Source of the DNA: Rhodothermales bacterium
Lineage (GTDB): Bacteria; Bacteroidota; Rhodothermia; Rhodothermales; UBA10348
NCBI GenBank assembly: GCA_028284865.1
Contig: JANQQV010000019.1
Coordinates: 1 to 42,773 of the forward strand
DNA length: 42,773 bases
Direction: 5' to 3'
Shown: positions 8,771 through 17,251 of the stretch, piece by piece
Layout of the letters: each line of letters starts with the position of its first letter
How positions within the stretch are numbered: the stretch's first letter is position 1
Notes under the pieces: generated by a model
The model's database searches: none
Seen by the model: only the letters and a program-made list of their open reading frames with translations
Told to the model about the DNA's origin: nothing
Made by a program: the position numbers and the translations under genes

Positions 8771-8790
8771 TGTTCGGCTTGTGCCGAACA
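8771..8790. repeat. Perfect inverted repeat upstream of tonB (candidate operator)
   Basis: TGTTCGGC-TTGT-GCCGAACA: 8-base perfect arms with a 4-base centre, 21-40 bases before the TTG start of tonB on the minus strand. The place and symmetry fit a repressor or activator site, but it could also be a hairpin in the tonB leader. It does not match a Fur box, the usual regulator of tonB. Confidence 0.5.
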
Positions 8791-8976
8791 TACGATTGCA
8801 AGACCCGTGAGGTCCGGCGCAGTTGCCGAGTCGTTGAGGCAGGATCGTGGGTGGTCGAAATGGAGATCAATCTTGTGGATAACTGACGGCCCCTGGACCC
8901 TGCGCGATCACGGCATTCATTGTATTTTGTCGGAGATGGCGCCAGCCCGTCTTCGCGACGGAACGTGGTCGCCGTA

Positions 8977-8982
8977 TATTGG
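8977..8982 (+). promoter_or_regulatory. Possible promoter -10 (TATATT) for the carA leader
   Basis: TATATT followed by GG gives TATATTGG, a partial match to the Bacteroidota -7 element TAnnTTTG and a fair -10 box. No good -35 is present at the usual distance (TTCGCG at best). If used, it would produce a leader of about 80 bases ending at the terminator at 9061-9096. Confidence 0.25.
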
Positions 8983-9060
8983 CCGAAATGACCAACCGTT
9001 AGACGCCCAGCATCGTGCTCAGCAAGCACCCTGACTCCGGCATACGAACCGACTGAAGTG

Positions 9061-9096
9061 AAGCCTTCCCACAGGTAATGGGGAGGCTTTTTTTTT
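9061..9096 (+). terminator. Intrinsic terminator in front of carA (candidate attenuator)
   Basis: AAGCCTTCCC pairs with GGGGAGGCTT (10 pairs, one G-T) around a 9-base loop, and nine T residues follow. This is a textbook rho-independent terminator. It lies 65 bases before the carA start and points toward carA, while no gene ends upstream on this strand. It therefore either terminates a short RNA or acts as an attenuator of carAB. Confidence 0.82.
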
Positions 9097-9160
9097 GACC
9101 GTTTCGTTTCGACGATGCTGCGCAGCTAACCACACCCAGGAAGACAGCGACTTCACACAC

Positions 9161-10336
9161 ATGATCAATCCGCAGAACAACGAACTCCTGCTGCATCCAG
9201 AGATCTGCAAAATGGCCCTCGCCGACGGTACGGTCGTCACGGGCAAAGCAGTTGGATACCGGGGAGAAACAGGCGGTGAGCTCTGCTTCAACACCTCGAT
9301 GACCGGGTACCAGGAGATCTTCACGGATCCATCCTACGTCGGCCAGATCATGATGATGACGTACCCGCACATCGGGAATTACGGCACCATGGATATCGAT
9401 AATGAGGCGCACAGCCCGATGGTGTCCGGTGTGGTAGTGAGGTCTTTCTCGCCGCGGTATTCAAATCCGATGGCGGACGATTCACTGGATGCGTTCATGA
9501 AGAAGCATCAACTGGTCGGTATCACGGAGATTGATACGCGGGCGCTGGTGCTTCATATCCGTTCGAAAGGAGTCATGAATGCGGTCATTTCTTCTGTGGA
9601 TCTGGACAACGATTCCCTGATCGAAAAGGCCCGCAACTGGCCGTCGATGGAAGGTCTTGAACTGGCATCCCGCGTCACGATTTCTGAGCCCTTCGATTTT
9701 TGCGAGGGTGACGGCCCGAACGTGGCGGTCTTCGATTTCGGTGTCAAGCAGAACATTTTGCGCTCGTTCAAGGCGCGCGGATGCTCGGTCCGCGTGTTTC
9801 CGGCCGCGACAGCGCTCAAGGACGTTCTGGCCTGGGAGCCGGATGGCATCTTCTTCTCGAACGGACCGGGCGATCCGCGCGCCATGCCGGACGCCATCGC
9901 CATGACCAAGGAAGCCATGCAGACGGGAATTCCTTTGTTCGGAATCTGCCTTGGTCATCAGCTCCTGTCGCTGGCCGCCGGCCTGGACGTCTACAAAATG
10001 TATGTCGGCCATCGCGGCGCCAACCATCCTGTTCAGAACCTGAACACCGGTCATGTCGAAGTGTCGACTCAGAATCACGGGTTCGCCGTGGATCGCGAGT
10101 CCATCAAGGACGACATCGCTTCCATCACCCATGTCAATTTGAATGACAACACGGTCGAAGGCGTGCGATTCGCCAAATGCACCGCTTTCTCTGTCCAATA
10201 TCACCCGGAAGCCTCGCCGGGGCCGCATGACAGCCAGTACCTGTTCGACGAATTCATGGCTGACATTGAGAAACACAGTGGCGTGAAGCCGACGCACGAG
10301 CCGACGCCTGAGATGGTCTACGCCGGCGGACGCTGA
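9161..10336 (+). CDS. carA: Carbamoyl-phosphate synthase small (glutaminase) subunit
   Basis: 391 residues from ATG 9161; the frame is open upstream but that part overlaps the terminator. The N-terminal CPSase domain has LADGTVVTGKAVG and FNTSMTGYQEIFTDPSY. The C-terminal class I glutamine amidotransferase has the nucleophile Cys263 (GICLGHQ) and the triad His348/Glu350 (QYHPEASPGP). It supplies ammonia from glutamine to CarB for carbamoyl phosphate, the precursor of pyrimidines and arginine, in the cytoplasm. carB follows after 53 bases, so they form one operon. The terminator immediately upstream suggests regulation in the leader. Confidence 0.97.
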   Translation: MINPQNNELLLHPEICKMALADGTVVTGKAVGYRGETGGELCFNTSMTGYQEIFTDPSYVGQIMMMTYPHIGNYGTMDIDNEAHSPMVSGVVVRSFSPRYSNPMADDSLDAFMKKHQLVGITEIDTRALVLHIRSKGVMNAVISSVDLDNDSLIEKARNWPSMEGLELASRVTISEPFDFCEGDGPNVAVFDFGVKQNILRSFKARGCSVRVFPAATALKDVLAWEPDGIFFSNGPGDPRAMPDAIAMTKEAMQTGIPLFGICLGHQLLSLAAGLDVYKMYVGHRGANHPVQNLNTGHVEVSTQNHGFAVDRESIKDDIASITHVNLNDNTVEGVRFAKCTAFSVQYHPEASPGPHDSQYLFDEFMADIEKHSGVKPTHEPTPEMVYAGGR

Positions 10337-10389
10337 GCCCCGCGATTCCACTCTGATCACCCAACCGAACCCCGAAAGCGCACCCTTCC

Positions 10390-13218
10390 ATGCCCAAGCG
10401 TACGGACATCAAGAAGATTCTCCTCATTGGCTCCGGCCCAATCATCATCGGTCAGGCCTGTGAGTTCGATTACTCCGGAAGCCAGGCGTCGCGCTCGTTG
10501 CGTGCCGAGGGCTATGAGATCGTGCTGGTGAACTCGAATCCGGCTACGATCATGACGGACCCGGTAACGGCCGACAAGATCTACCTCCGTCCCTTGACAC
10601 CGGACTCGATCAAGCAGATCGTCGAGGACGAGAAGCCCGACGCCGTGCTCCCGACCATGGGAGGACAGACCGCCCTGAACCTGGCCAACAAGCTGCATCA
10701 GCAGGGTTACTGGGAGAAAATGGGCGTGGATGTGATCGGAGTGGACATTGATGCCATCAACATCACCGAAGATCGCCAGCAGTTCCGCGATCTGATGGAG
10801 AAGATCGGCATTGATCAGGCCCGTTCGCGTGTTGCCAAATCATTGCTCGAGGCCAAGGAAATCACCCAGGAGCTGGGCGGACTGCCCGTGGTCATCCGCC
10901 CGTCGTTCACACTCGGCGGAAGCGGAGGCGGCATTGTGTGGTCGCCAGACGAGTTCGACAAGAAGGTGATGCGCGGTCTGGAGCTATCGCCGGTGCATGA
11001 GGTTCTGATTGAGGAATGCCTCTTCGGCTGGAAAGAGTTCGAGCTCGAATTGCTTCGCGATGCGAACGACAACGTCATCATCATCTGTACGATCGAGAAT
11101 GTCGATCCAATGGGGGTTCATACGGGCGATTCGTTGACCGTAGCGCCCAGCCAGACGCTCACGGACAAGCAGTTCCAGCGCATGCGAGATGCGGCGATCC
11201 GGATGATGCGCTCGATTGGCACGTTCGCGGGCGGATGCAACGTCCAGTTTGCGCTCGAACCCAAGACGGGCCGCATGATCGCCATTGAAATCAATCCGCG
11301 CGTTTCGCGTTCATCCGCACTCGCCTCCAAGGCCACAGGGTATCCGATTGCCAAGGTTGCTTCGAAACTGGCCGTCGGATACACGCTCGATGAGCTTAAG
11401 AACGACGTCACGGGGACTACGTCGGCCTGTTTCGAGCCGTCGATTGACTACGTGGTCACCAAGATTCCGCGATTCAACTTCGAGAAGTTCGAAGGCGTAG
11501 ACGAGGAGCTGACTACCCAGATGAAAGCCGTAGGCGAAGTCATGGCCATTGGCCGCACGTTCGCCGAGAGCCTGCAGAAGGCCTGGCAGAGTTTGGAGAA
11601 CGGCTATCACGGACTGGGAGCCGATCGCGACGAGACGGCCCGGTTCGAGATCCGCGATCGCCTGAAGAAGTCGTATTGGGATCGCACGCTGCAGATCCGC
11701 AATGCGTTCAAACTCGGCGCCTCGGTCGAAGAGGTGGCCGACATCTCCAAAGTGGATCCGTGGTTCCTCTATCAGATCCAGGATATCGTGACGCTGGAAG
11801 GAGAGATCCGCAAGAAGGCTCTTTCCCAGATCGATGAACCGTTCATGCGCGAAGTAAAGCGCTACGGGTTCTCGGACTACCAGATCGCCTACCTGGTCCA
11901 GGACGACGTCAGTGAAAACGAAGTACGGGCATTCCGTCAATCGCTTGGGGTCAAACCGTCATACCAGGTCGTCGATACCTGTGCCGGCGAATTCCCGGCT
12001 CAGACACCCTATTTCTACTCATCCTACGAGTCCAACACGGAAAGCGAAGTCTCCGAAAAGGAGAAAATCATCATCCTCGGGAGCGGTCCGAATCGCATCG
12101 GCCAGGGGATCGAGTTCGATTACTCCTGTGTCCACGGCGTTCTGGCCTCGAAGGAGATGGGCTACGAGGCCATCATGATCAACTGCAACCCGGAAACGGT
12201 GTCGACCGACTTCGATGTTGCGGACAAGCTGTACTTCGAGCCTGTTTTCCTTGAGCGCGTCCGCGATGTTATCGAGCACGAGAATCCAAAAGGGGTGATC
12301 GTTCAGCTTGGAGGTCAGACGGCGCTCAAGCTCTCGCGTGATTTCGACAAGCTGGGGATTCCCATCATCGGAACCTCGTTCGACAGCATGGACCTGGCTG
12401 AAGACCGCGGGCGCTTCTCGGACATCCTGAAGGAGCTGGAGATTCCGTTCCCACCGTACGGCGCAGCGCGCACTGAGCGTGAAGCCGTCGAACGGGCTGA
12501 AGAAATCGGCTACCCGTTGCTCGTTCGCCCGAGCTACGTCCTCGGTGGTCAAGGCATGCGTATTGCCATCAATAAGGACGAGGTGGAGGAGTACACGCAG
12601 CGCATCTGGAAACTCATGCCGGATAACGTGATCCTTTTGGATCTCTTCCTGGAAAACGGGATCGAGCTGGACGTCGACGCCATCTGTGATGGGGAAGAGG
12701 TCTGGGTATGCGGCATCATGCAGCATATCGAGCCTGCCGGTGTGCACTCAGGCGATTCTACAGCCGTGCTGCCCCCGTACTCGATGTCTGACGACGTGCA
12801 GCAGACCGTGCGCCAGTACATCCGCGACATTGCGCTACGACTCGGTGTGATCGGGCTGATCAACGTCCAGATGGTGGTCAAGAACGACCATGTCTATGTG
12901 ATCGAAGCCAACCCGCGTGCCTCCCGGACGGTGCCGTTCGTGGCCAAGGCAACGGGAATCCCGATCTCCAACATCGCAACCAAAGTGATGCTGGGCGAGA
13001 AGTTGAAGACGTTCCGCGAGAACGGAGACCTGGTGTCGAAGCTCGAAGGGTTCGCTGTAAAAGAACCCGTGTTCTCCTGGGATAAATTCCCCGAAGTGCC
13101 GAAGGAACTGGGCCCCGAGATGAAGTCGACAGGAGAGGCGATTGCCTTCATTCAGGACTTCGACGACGAAGCGTTCCGGAAACCTTTTGAAATGAGAAAC
13201 CTGTATCTGTCGCGATGA
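10390..13218 (+). CDS. carB: Carbamoyl-phosphate synthase large subunit, short form without MGS domain
   Basis: 942 residues, against about 1070 for the E. coli type. Both ATP-grasp halves are present. The first opens with [20 protein letters not shown]; the second opens near residue 558 with [19 protein letters not shown] and contains [11 protein letters not shown]. The protein ends at EMRNLYLSR right after the second synthetase half, where the allosteric MGS-like domain (UMP/IMP/ornithine binding in E. coli) would normally begin. Short CarB proteins of this kind are common in Bacteroidota. It uses ammonia delivered from CarA, bicarbonate and two ATP. Feedback control must come by another route, for example the carA leader. 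Confidence 0.96.
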   Translation: MPKRTDIKKILLIGSGPIIIGQACEFDYSGSQASRSLRAEGYEIVLVNSNPATIMTDPVTADKIYLRPLTPDSIKQIVEDEKPDAVLPTMGGQTALNLANKLHQQGYWEKMGVDVIGVDIDAINITEDRQQFRDLMEKIGIDQARSRVAKSLLEAKEITQELGGLPVVIRPSFTLGGSGGGIVWSPDEFDKKVMRGLELSPVHEVLIEECLFGWKEFELELLRDANDNVIIICTIENVDPMGVHTGDSLTVAPSQTLTDKQFQRMRDAAIRMMRSIGTFAGGCNVQFALEPKTGRMIAIEINPRVSRSSALASKATGYPIAKVASKLAVGYTLDELKNDVTGTTSACFEPSIDYVVTKIPRFNFEKFEGVDEELTTQMKAVGEVMAIGRTFAESLQKAWQSLENGYHGLGADRDETARFEIRDRLKKSYWDRTLQIRNAFKLGASVEEVADISKVDPWFLYQIQDIVTLEGEIRKKALSQIDEPFMREVKRYGFSDYQIAYLVQDDVSENEVRAFRQSLGVKPSYQVVDTCAGEFPAQTPYFYSSYESNTESEVSEKEKIIILGSGPNRIGQGIEFDYSCVHGVLASKEMGYEAIMINCNPETVSTDFDVADKLYFEPVFLERVRDVIEHENPKGVIVQLGGQTALKLSRDFDKLGIPIIGTSFDSMDLAEDRGRFSDILKELEIPFPPYGAARTEREAVERAEEIGYPLLVRPSYVLGGQGMRIAINKDEVEEYTQRIWKLMPDNVILLDLFLENGIELDVDAICDGEEVWVCGIMQHIEPAGVHSGDSTAVLPPYSMSDDVQQTVRQYIRDIALRLGVIGLINVQMVVKNDHVYVIEANPRASRTVPFVAKATGIPISNIATKVMLGEKLKTFRENGDLVSKLEGFAVKEPVFSWDKFPEVPKELGPEMKSTGEAIAFIQDFDDEAFRKPFEMRNLYLSR

Positions 13219-13220
13219 GG

Positions 13221-13254
13221 AGATCCGGCGAGAACTACGCTCTCGTCGGGATCT
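13221..13254 (+). terminator. Imperfect hairpin just after carB
   Basis: AGATCCGGCGAGA, a 7-base loop, then TCTCGTCGGGATCT: 13 pairs with one G-T and a single-base bulge, beginning 2 bases after the carB stop. There is no T-run, so it would be a rho-assisted or mRNA-protecting hairpin rather than a classic intrinsic terminator. Confidence 0.5.
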
Positions 13255-13270
13255 GAAGAGCGGCAGATCG

Positions 13271-13303
13271 GGCCGCGCAGCGGCCATCATTGCGCAGCAA
13301 TGA
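13271..13303. repeat. Two adjacent hairpins with identical GCA loops
   Basis: GGCCGC-GCA-GCGGCC at 13271-13285 is followed one base later by TCATTGC-GCA-GCAATGA at 13287-13303. Both arms are perfect. Such back-to-back palindromes in a convergent intergenic gap look like a REP-type interspersed element. Confidence 0.55.
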
Positions 13304-13345
13304 CAGGTTCGAATTGACGAGGCGCGAAGCACCGAGTAAATGAGA

Positions 13346-13426
13346 AATCTCTACCTGACAAGGTAGAGATTGGGAATTGGCCGACCGAAGGGAGGCAAAT
13401 ACCCCAATCTCTATCTCTCGAGATAG
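13346..13426. repeat. Nested three-copy inverted repeat between convergent carB and lipoprotein gene
   Basis: AATCTCTACCT (13346-13356), its exact reverse complement AGGTAGAGATT (13361-13371) and a third near-identical copy AATCTCTATCT (13406-13416) allow two mutually exclusive pairings. These are a tight hairpin (11 pairs, GACA loop) or a longer one in which TAGAGATTGGG (13364-13374) pairs with CCCAATCTCTA (13403-13413). The third copy also closes its own small palindrome CTATCTC-TC-GAGATAG (13411-13426). The position suggests a bidirectional transcription stop or an interspersed repeat. Confidence 0.6.
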
Positions 13427-13430
13427 TCGC

Positions 13431-13865
13431 TCACATCACCACATGGGTGATTTCCATATACATCTCGTCGTCGACCGCTTGCTTGATCCAGTCAATCCGA
13501 ATGGTCGCCGGATATCCGTTCTCGGAATAGTCGATTTCCACCTCATCAGCATCGCGATGCGCTTCTTCGATCATCTCGAAGATGTCGTCGATGGTTTCGA
13601 ATATGTCCAGATCACGCTGGGGTACAGGGGAATTCTGGTTGACGTCGAATGCGGAAACGACCTGGTCATCTTCGACTTCGACCAAAAACGTACCTCCGTA
13701 CGCACAAAAGCAGCCCCGGAGCAGGGTGAAGCGATAGGAACCGTCTGAATAGGCCTCCCATTTCTCTCGATTGTCGTCCAGATCGCTCCCGTTGGAATCA
13801 TCTGTTCCGAAGATTTGGCAGCCGGAGAGGACGAATGTCAACAAGAGCAGCAGTTTCCAGCGCAC
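13431..13865 (-). CDS. DUF6174-like lipoprotein
   Basis: 144 residues. The signal sequence MRWKLLLLLTFVLSGC has a clear lipobox LSGC (lipidated Cys16), followed by an acidic linker. The remainder contains YRFTLLRGCFCAYGGTF and a following EVEDDQVVSAFDV, with paired cysteines CFC. This resembles DUF6174 proteins (short lipoproteins with a 'Y.F.l.R.CFC' motif), whose function is unknown. Residues 92-115 are strongly acidic. It lies 49 bases after mtaB on the same strand and may be its operon partner. Its 3' end runs into the repeat cluster that separates it from carB. Confidence 0.72.
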   Translation of the reverse strand: MRWKLLLLLTFVLSGCQIFGTDDSNGSDLDDNREKWEAYSDGSYRFTLLRGCFCAYGGTFLVEVEDDQVVSAFDVNQNSPVPQRDLDIFETIDDIFEMIEEAHRDADEVEIDYSENGYPATIRIDWIKQAVDDEMYMEITHVVM

Positions 13866-13914
13866 AGTTCAGCAGGCTTGGTGACTGAGTTTGGGTTGAC
13901 CGGAAGATCGCCGG

Positions 13915-15237
13915 TCAGAGAACGGGAAGCAGGTCGATTTCGGATGACCGGACGTTTCCAGTGGCCGAAATGCTGTCGAGTCGAATTGACTCGACTGTTC
14001 CCACCCGGGACTCGTCGTACGGAGCCTCCACGCGCACGTGATTGTCCGTGAATCCACTCATCATCCCCTCGCGATTCACATCCTCCCACAGAACGGGTCG
14101 CCCGCTACCCAGGTGCTGGGCATAGAATGCCGCACGCTTTTTTTCTGACAGGATCCGTAGGCGTCGATTCCGGGTGGAGCGGACAGACTTCGGAACCACA
14201 GCGCCACCCATCTTCGCCAATTCGTCGACAGCCGTCGTATCCGGCCGTTCCGAATACGTGAATACATGCAGATACGAAACAGGAAGCTCCGTCAAGAAGC
14301 CCACCGTGTTCTCGAATCGTTCGTCCGTCTCGGCAGGGAAACCTACGATGACATCAACCCCGATGGCTGCATCCGGCATGACGTCCTTGATGCGACGGAC
14401 CCGGTCCACATACAAATTGCTACGGTACCGGCGACGCATCTTGCCGAGCACGAAGTCATCACCGCTCTGCAACGGGAGATGAAAATGCGGCATGAAGGCG
14501 CGCGACTGCGCGACGAAGTCGATGATATCGTCCGAAAGCAGGTTCGGCTCGCAGGACGAAATCCGGAATCGCTCAATGGCATCGACGCCATCCAACTCAC
14601 GGATCAAATCCAGCAGCCCTTCGCCGCGTTCTTGTCCAAAGAGGCCGATGTTGACACCGGAAAGGACAATCTCCCGATAGCCGGCCTCGGCGATCCGATT
14701 TGCTTGCTGGATGACACCATCAATCGTGTCCGAACGGCTTTTGCCACGAGCACGTGGAATGGTGCAGAATGAACAGGTGTAGTCGCATCCGTCCTGGACC
14801 TTGAGGAAGGCGCGGGTGCGTTCTGAAGCCGAGTAGGCTGAGCCGTAGGAGGACACATCATCGATGCACGAAACGCTGACCTGGGTCAGTTCTTTCTTGG
14901 TCAGCGCGTCGATATATCCGAACACGTTGAACTTCTCGTGTGCCCCCAGCACCAGATCCACCCCGTCGATGTCAGCGACCTGCTCAGGTCGCAACTGCGC
15001 AAAGCACCCGGTGACAATCACGAAGGCATCCGGATTGGCACGGAGCGACTTTCGGATGGCCTGGCGGCACTTGCGATCCGCTTCGTCCGTGACGGTACAC
15101 GTGTTGACCACAACCACATCAGCGGCACTACCGAACGGCACGACGTCGAATTCCTGATCGCGAAACTGGCCCGCCATCGAGCCGGTCTCGGCGAAGTTGA
15201 GCTTGCAGCCCAGGGTATGGAAGGCGACGGATGCCAC
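13915..15237 (-). CDS. mtaB: tRNA t6A37 methylthiotransferase MtaB
   Basis: 440 residues. The UPF0004 N-terminal domain has three cluster cysteines: Cys11 (TLGCKLN), Cys47 (NTCTVT) and Cys78 (TGCFAQ). The radical SAM motif is Cys151-x3-Cys155-x2-Cys158 (CDYTCSFC), followed by IPRARGKSRS. A TRAM-like tail closes the protein. The TLGCKLN opening distinguishes MtaB from MiaB and RimO. It converts t6A37 to ms2t6A37 in tRNAs reading ANN codons, using two Fe-S clusters. It is divergent from psd (115-base gap). Confidence 0.95.
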   Translation of the reverse strand: MASVAFHTLGCKLNFAETGSMAGQFRDQEFDVVPFGSAADVVVVNTCTVTDEADRKCRQAIRKSLRANPDAFVIVTGCFAQLRPEQVADIDGVDLVLGAHEKFNVFGYIDALTKKELTQVSVSCIDDVSSYGSAYSASERTRAFLKVQDGCDYTCSFCTIPRARGKSRSDTIDGVIQQANRIAEAGYREIVLSGVNIGLFGQERGEGLLDLIRELDGVDAIERFRISSCEPNLLSDDIIDFVAQSRAFMPHFHLPLQSGDDFVLGKMRRRYRSNLYVDRVRRIKDVMPDAAIGVDVIVGFPAETDERFENTVGFLTELPVSYLHVFTYSERPDTTAVDELAKMGGAVVPKSVRSTRNRRLRILSEKKRAAFYAQHLGSGRPVLWEDVNREGMMSGFTDNHVRVEAPYDESRVGTVESIRLDSISATGNVRSSEIDLLPVL

Positions 15238-15352
15238 GAAGCGTGTTGTGCTTGAATTTCGACGGGTTTGGGGCGGCAGTCCAACGTGGTTGGTATTTTC
15301 GTGGTTTCACCCACCACTGGACATACGTCCGGCTTCACTGAATCATCGGCGC

Positions 15353-16012
15353 ATGTTTGCCAAGGAAGGAATCGGGCTCATCCTGGGAGCCCTCACCATT
15401 TTCGTTGTTCTCTCCATTCTGGGATGGCTTTCTGGAGGATGGCTGGGGCAGGGTATCATCGCCTTTGGCGCTCTGATTTTCCTGTTCACATGCTGGTTTT
15501 TTCGCGATCCCGATCGCACCATCACGCAGGCTGACGATCTGACGCTCATTTCGCCAGCAGATGGAAAGGTGGTGCTCATCCAGGATGTGGAAGAGCCGCT
15601 CTACTTCGAGGGACCGGCCAAGCAGATCTCCATCTTCCTCTCGCCCCTGAACGTGCATGTGAACCGGATTCCGATCGCCGGCGTCATCGAATACGACAAC
15701 TATGTGTCGGGCGACTACCTGGTGGCCTGGCATGAGAAGGCCAGCGAACTGAATGAGCGCAGCCAGCTCGGTCTGAAGCACGCTTCCGGTAACAAAGTGT
15801 TGTTCAAGCAGATTGCAGGGGCGGTCGCTCGACGCATCGTCTATCATGTGACCGTTGGAGACAAGGTCGACACAGGTGAGCGCTACGGGATCGTCAAATT
15901 CGGATCTCGCATGGATATCCTGGTTCCGCCTGGGTCAGAGATTCTGGTCAATCTCGACGACAAGGTGCAGGGCGGCATTCACCCCATCGCCCGACTTCCG
16001 GAGGCCCAATGA
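15353..16012 (+). CDS. psd: Phosphatidylserine decarboxylase
   Basis: 219 residues, the short (archaeal/PSD-A like) form common in Bacteroidota. I chose the ATG at 15353 (MFAKEGIG). The open frame begins at 15197, but the extra 52 codons overlap the divergent mtaB and lack protein character. Two membrane segments lie near residues 7-25 and 33-50, then RDPDR. SPLNVHVNR carries the conserved histidine. FGSRMDI holds the Gly184-Ser185 self-cleavage site that makes the pyruvoyl group. It converts phosphatidylserine to phosphatidylethanolamine at the inner membrane, using the product of pssA, which overlaps its stop by four bases (ATGA). Confidence 0.95.
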   Translation: MFAKEGIGLILGALTIFVVLSILGWLSGGWLGQGIIAFGALIFLFTCWFFRDPDRTITQADDLTLISPADGKVVLIQDVEEPLYFEGPAKQISIFLSPLNVHVNRIPIAGVIEYDNYVSGDYLVAWHEKASELNERSQLGLKHASGNKVLFKQIAGAVARRIVYHVTVGDKVDTGERYGIVKFGSRMDILVPPGSEILVNLDDKVQGGIHPIARLPEAQ

Positions 16013-16875
16013 TGCGCTTATCGCGTCGCAAACATCCTCGTCCGGGGCTGAAGCAACGCCGCTTCAGGCAGCGACTTGTAGCCTATCGCGAATCGCGTCG
16101 TCGCCCCGCTCTGAAGGGCATTCCGCGCTCGGCGGTCCCGTCGTTCTTTACCCTGATGAACCTGTTTTGTGGCTTTCTCGCCATCATCCAGGTCAGTGAG
16201 GGGGATCTCCAGAAAGCCGCCTGGCTGATTCTACTTGCGGCGTTTTTTGACATGCTTGACGGCATGATGGCCCGGCTCACGAACGGAACGAGTCTGTTCG
16301 GCATGGAGCTGGACAGCTTGTGCGATGTCGTCTCGTTTGGCGTGGCACCCTCATTCATGATCTGGTCCTTTGGGCTGAAGGATTTGGGTACAACAGGTGT
16401 GATTGTCGCATCGTTGCCCGCCCTGGCTGGAGCGATACGACTGGCCCGCTTCAACGTGAACTACGAGGGGACGAAAAGCGCGTATTTCTCAGGTCTTCCG
16501 ATCCCGACCACGGCCATGGTTATTGTCGCCATCATCCTGAATGACGACCTGGTTCGGGAGTGGGTCTCCGACCGGGGAGATCTGAATCTGATTCTGACGA
16601 CGGTCATCGTTCTTGCGGGGCTCATGGTGACGAGCATTCCATTTGACGCTCCTCCCAAGCCCACCGCTCGGTACGCACGTAAGTATCCATTCCAGGCGAT
16701 CTTTTCACTCCTCACCATTATTGGCCTGATCGTTTTCCGGGAGGTTGGTCTCCTGGTGGCATTGCTGGCTTACCTGGCTGTCGGAATCGGTCGCGCTTGC
16801 TGGCAACTGATCCTGGCGATTCGCGATGCGGATCCCGGAGAAGACGATCACGAGACTGATGAAATGGCCGGGTGA
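16009..16875 (+). CDS. pssA: CDP-diacylglycerol-serine O-phosphatidyltransferase
   Basis: 288 residues of membrane enzyme with a basic N-terminal extension (about 40 residues rich in Arg/Lys). The CDP-alcohol phosphotransferase signature D-G-x2-A-R-x8-G-x3-D-x3-D is visible from LDGMMARLTNG to MELDSLCD. Several hydrophobic segments follow. It makes phosphatidylserine from CDP-diacylglycerol and serine, the substrate of the overlapping psd gene. The start ATG overlaps the psd TGA, so the two are translationally coupled. The C-terminus is acidic (PGEDDHETDE). Confidence 0.95.
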   Translation: MMRLSRRKHPRPGLKQRRFRQRLVAYRESRRRPALKGIPRSAVPSFFTLMNLFCGFLAIIQVSEGDLQKAAWLILLAAFFDMLDGMMARLTNGTSLFGMELDSLCDVVSFGVAPSFMIWSFGLKDLGTTGVIVASLPALAGAIRLARFNVNYEGTKSAYFSGLPIPTTAMVIVAIILNDDLVREWVSDRGDLNLILTTVIVLAGLMVTSIPFDAPPKPTARYARKYPFQAIFSLLTIIGLIVFREVGLLVALLAYLAVGIGRACWQLILAIRDADPGEDDHETDEMAG

Positions 16876-16993
16876 ATTCTCGGTCAGGCAGCGCATCGCA
16901 GTCACGAAGAGCGCTTTCGAATTGTATCTTTGCGCGTCACGAATACCCGATTGAACGGCCCCCGAAAGGGACCTCGAACCGTACATCTACGCC

Positions 16994-17251
16994 ATGTTCA
17001 AAGCCGAAATCACCGTTACCCTTCGCCCCTCCATTCTGGACCCCCAGGGAAAAGCTGCGCATCACGCACTTGACGAACTGGGTTTTGAAGGTGTTCGCCA
17101 GGTGCGCATCGGGAAATTCGTCGAGATGGAGATCGAAGCAGCAACTGCTGAGGAAGCAGAGCGCGTAGCTCGCGAAGCCGGTGACAAACTACTGGCCAAT
17201 CCGGTGATGGAAGATTTCGAGGTGGTCATTCATGAGCTCACCTCAGCCTGA
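16994..17251 (+). CDS. purS: Phosphoribosylformylglycinamidine synthase subunit PurS
   Basis: 85 residues, the full family length. It has FKAEITVTLRPSILDPQGKA and the GFEGVRQVRIGKFVEMEI core typical of PurS. PurS is the small bridging subunit of the three-part FGAR amidotransferase (PurS-PurQ-PurL) of purine synthesis. No purQ or purL is in the window, so the complex is encoded at scattered loci. The last 20 bases overlap the start of clpS in another frame, an unusual pairing of purine synthesis with protein turnover. The gap from pssA is 118 bases with no clear terminator. Confidence 0.93.
   Translation: MFKAEITVTLRPSILDPQGKAAHHALDELGFEGVRQVRIGKFVEMEIEAATAEEAERVAREAGDKLLANPVMEDFEVVIHELTSA

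Larger units (their letters stand above)
8751..9160. other. Noncoding region between divergent tonB and carA (410 bases)
   Basis: Holds, from left to right: a perfect inverted repeat at 8771-8790 just upstream of tonB, a perfect DnaA-box-like 9-mer at 8874-8882, a weak promoter-like TATATT at 8977-8982, a small hairpin (CCGTC-TTCGC-GACGG near 8949-8963), and a strong intrinsic terminator at 9061-9096. I found no convincing leader peptide: the short ATG frame at 8990 ends after four codons. Confidence 0.65.

Noticed and set aside
8785..8798. LexA-type box (CGAACATACG...)
   Set aside because: Only the left half matches CGAAC-N4-GTTCG; the right half is ATTG, so it is not a credible SOS box.
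13431..15237. Plus-strand open frames inside mtaB and the lipoprotein gene
   Set aside because: They are shadows opposite genes with clear family motifs.
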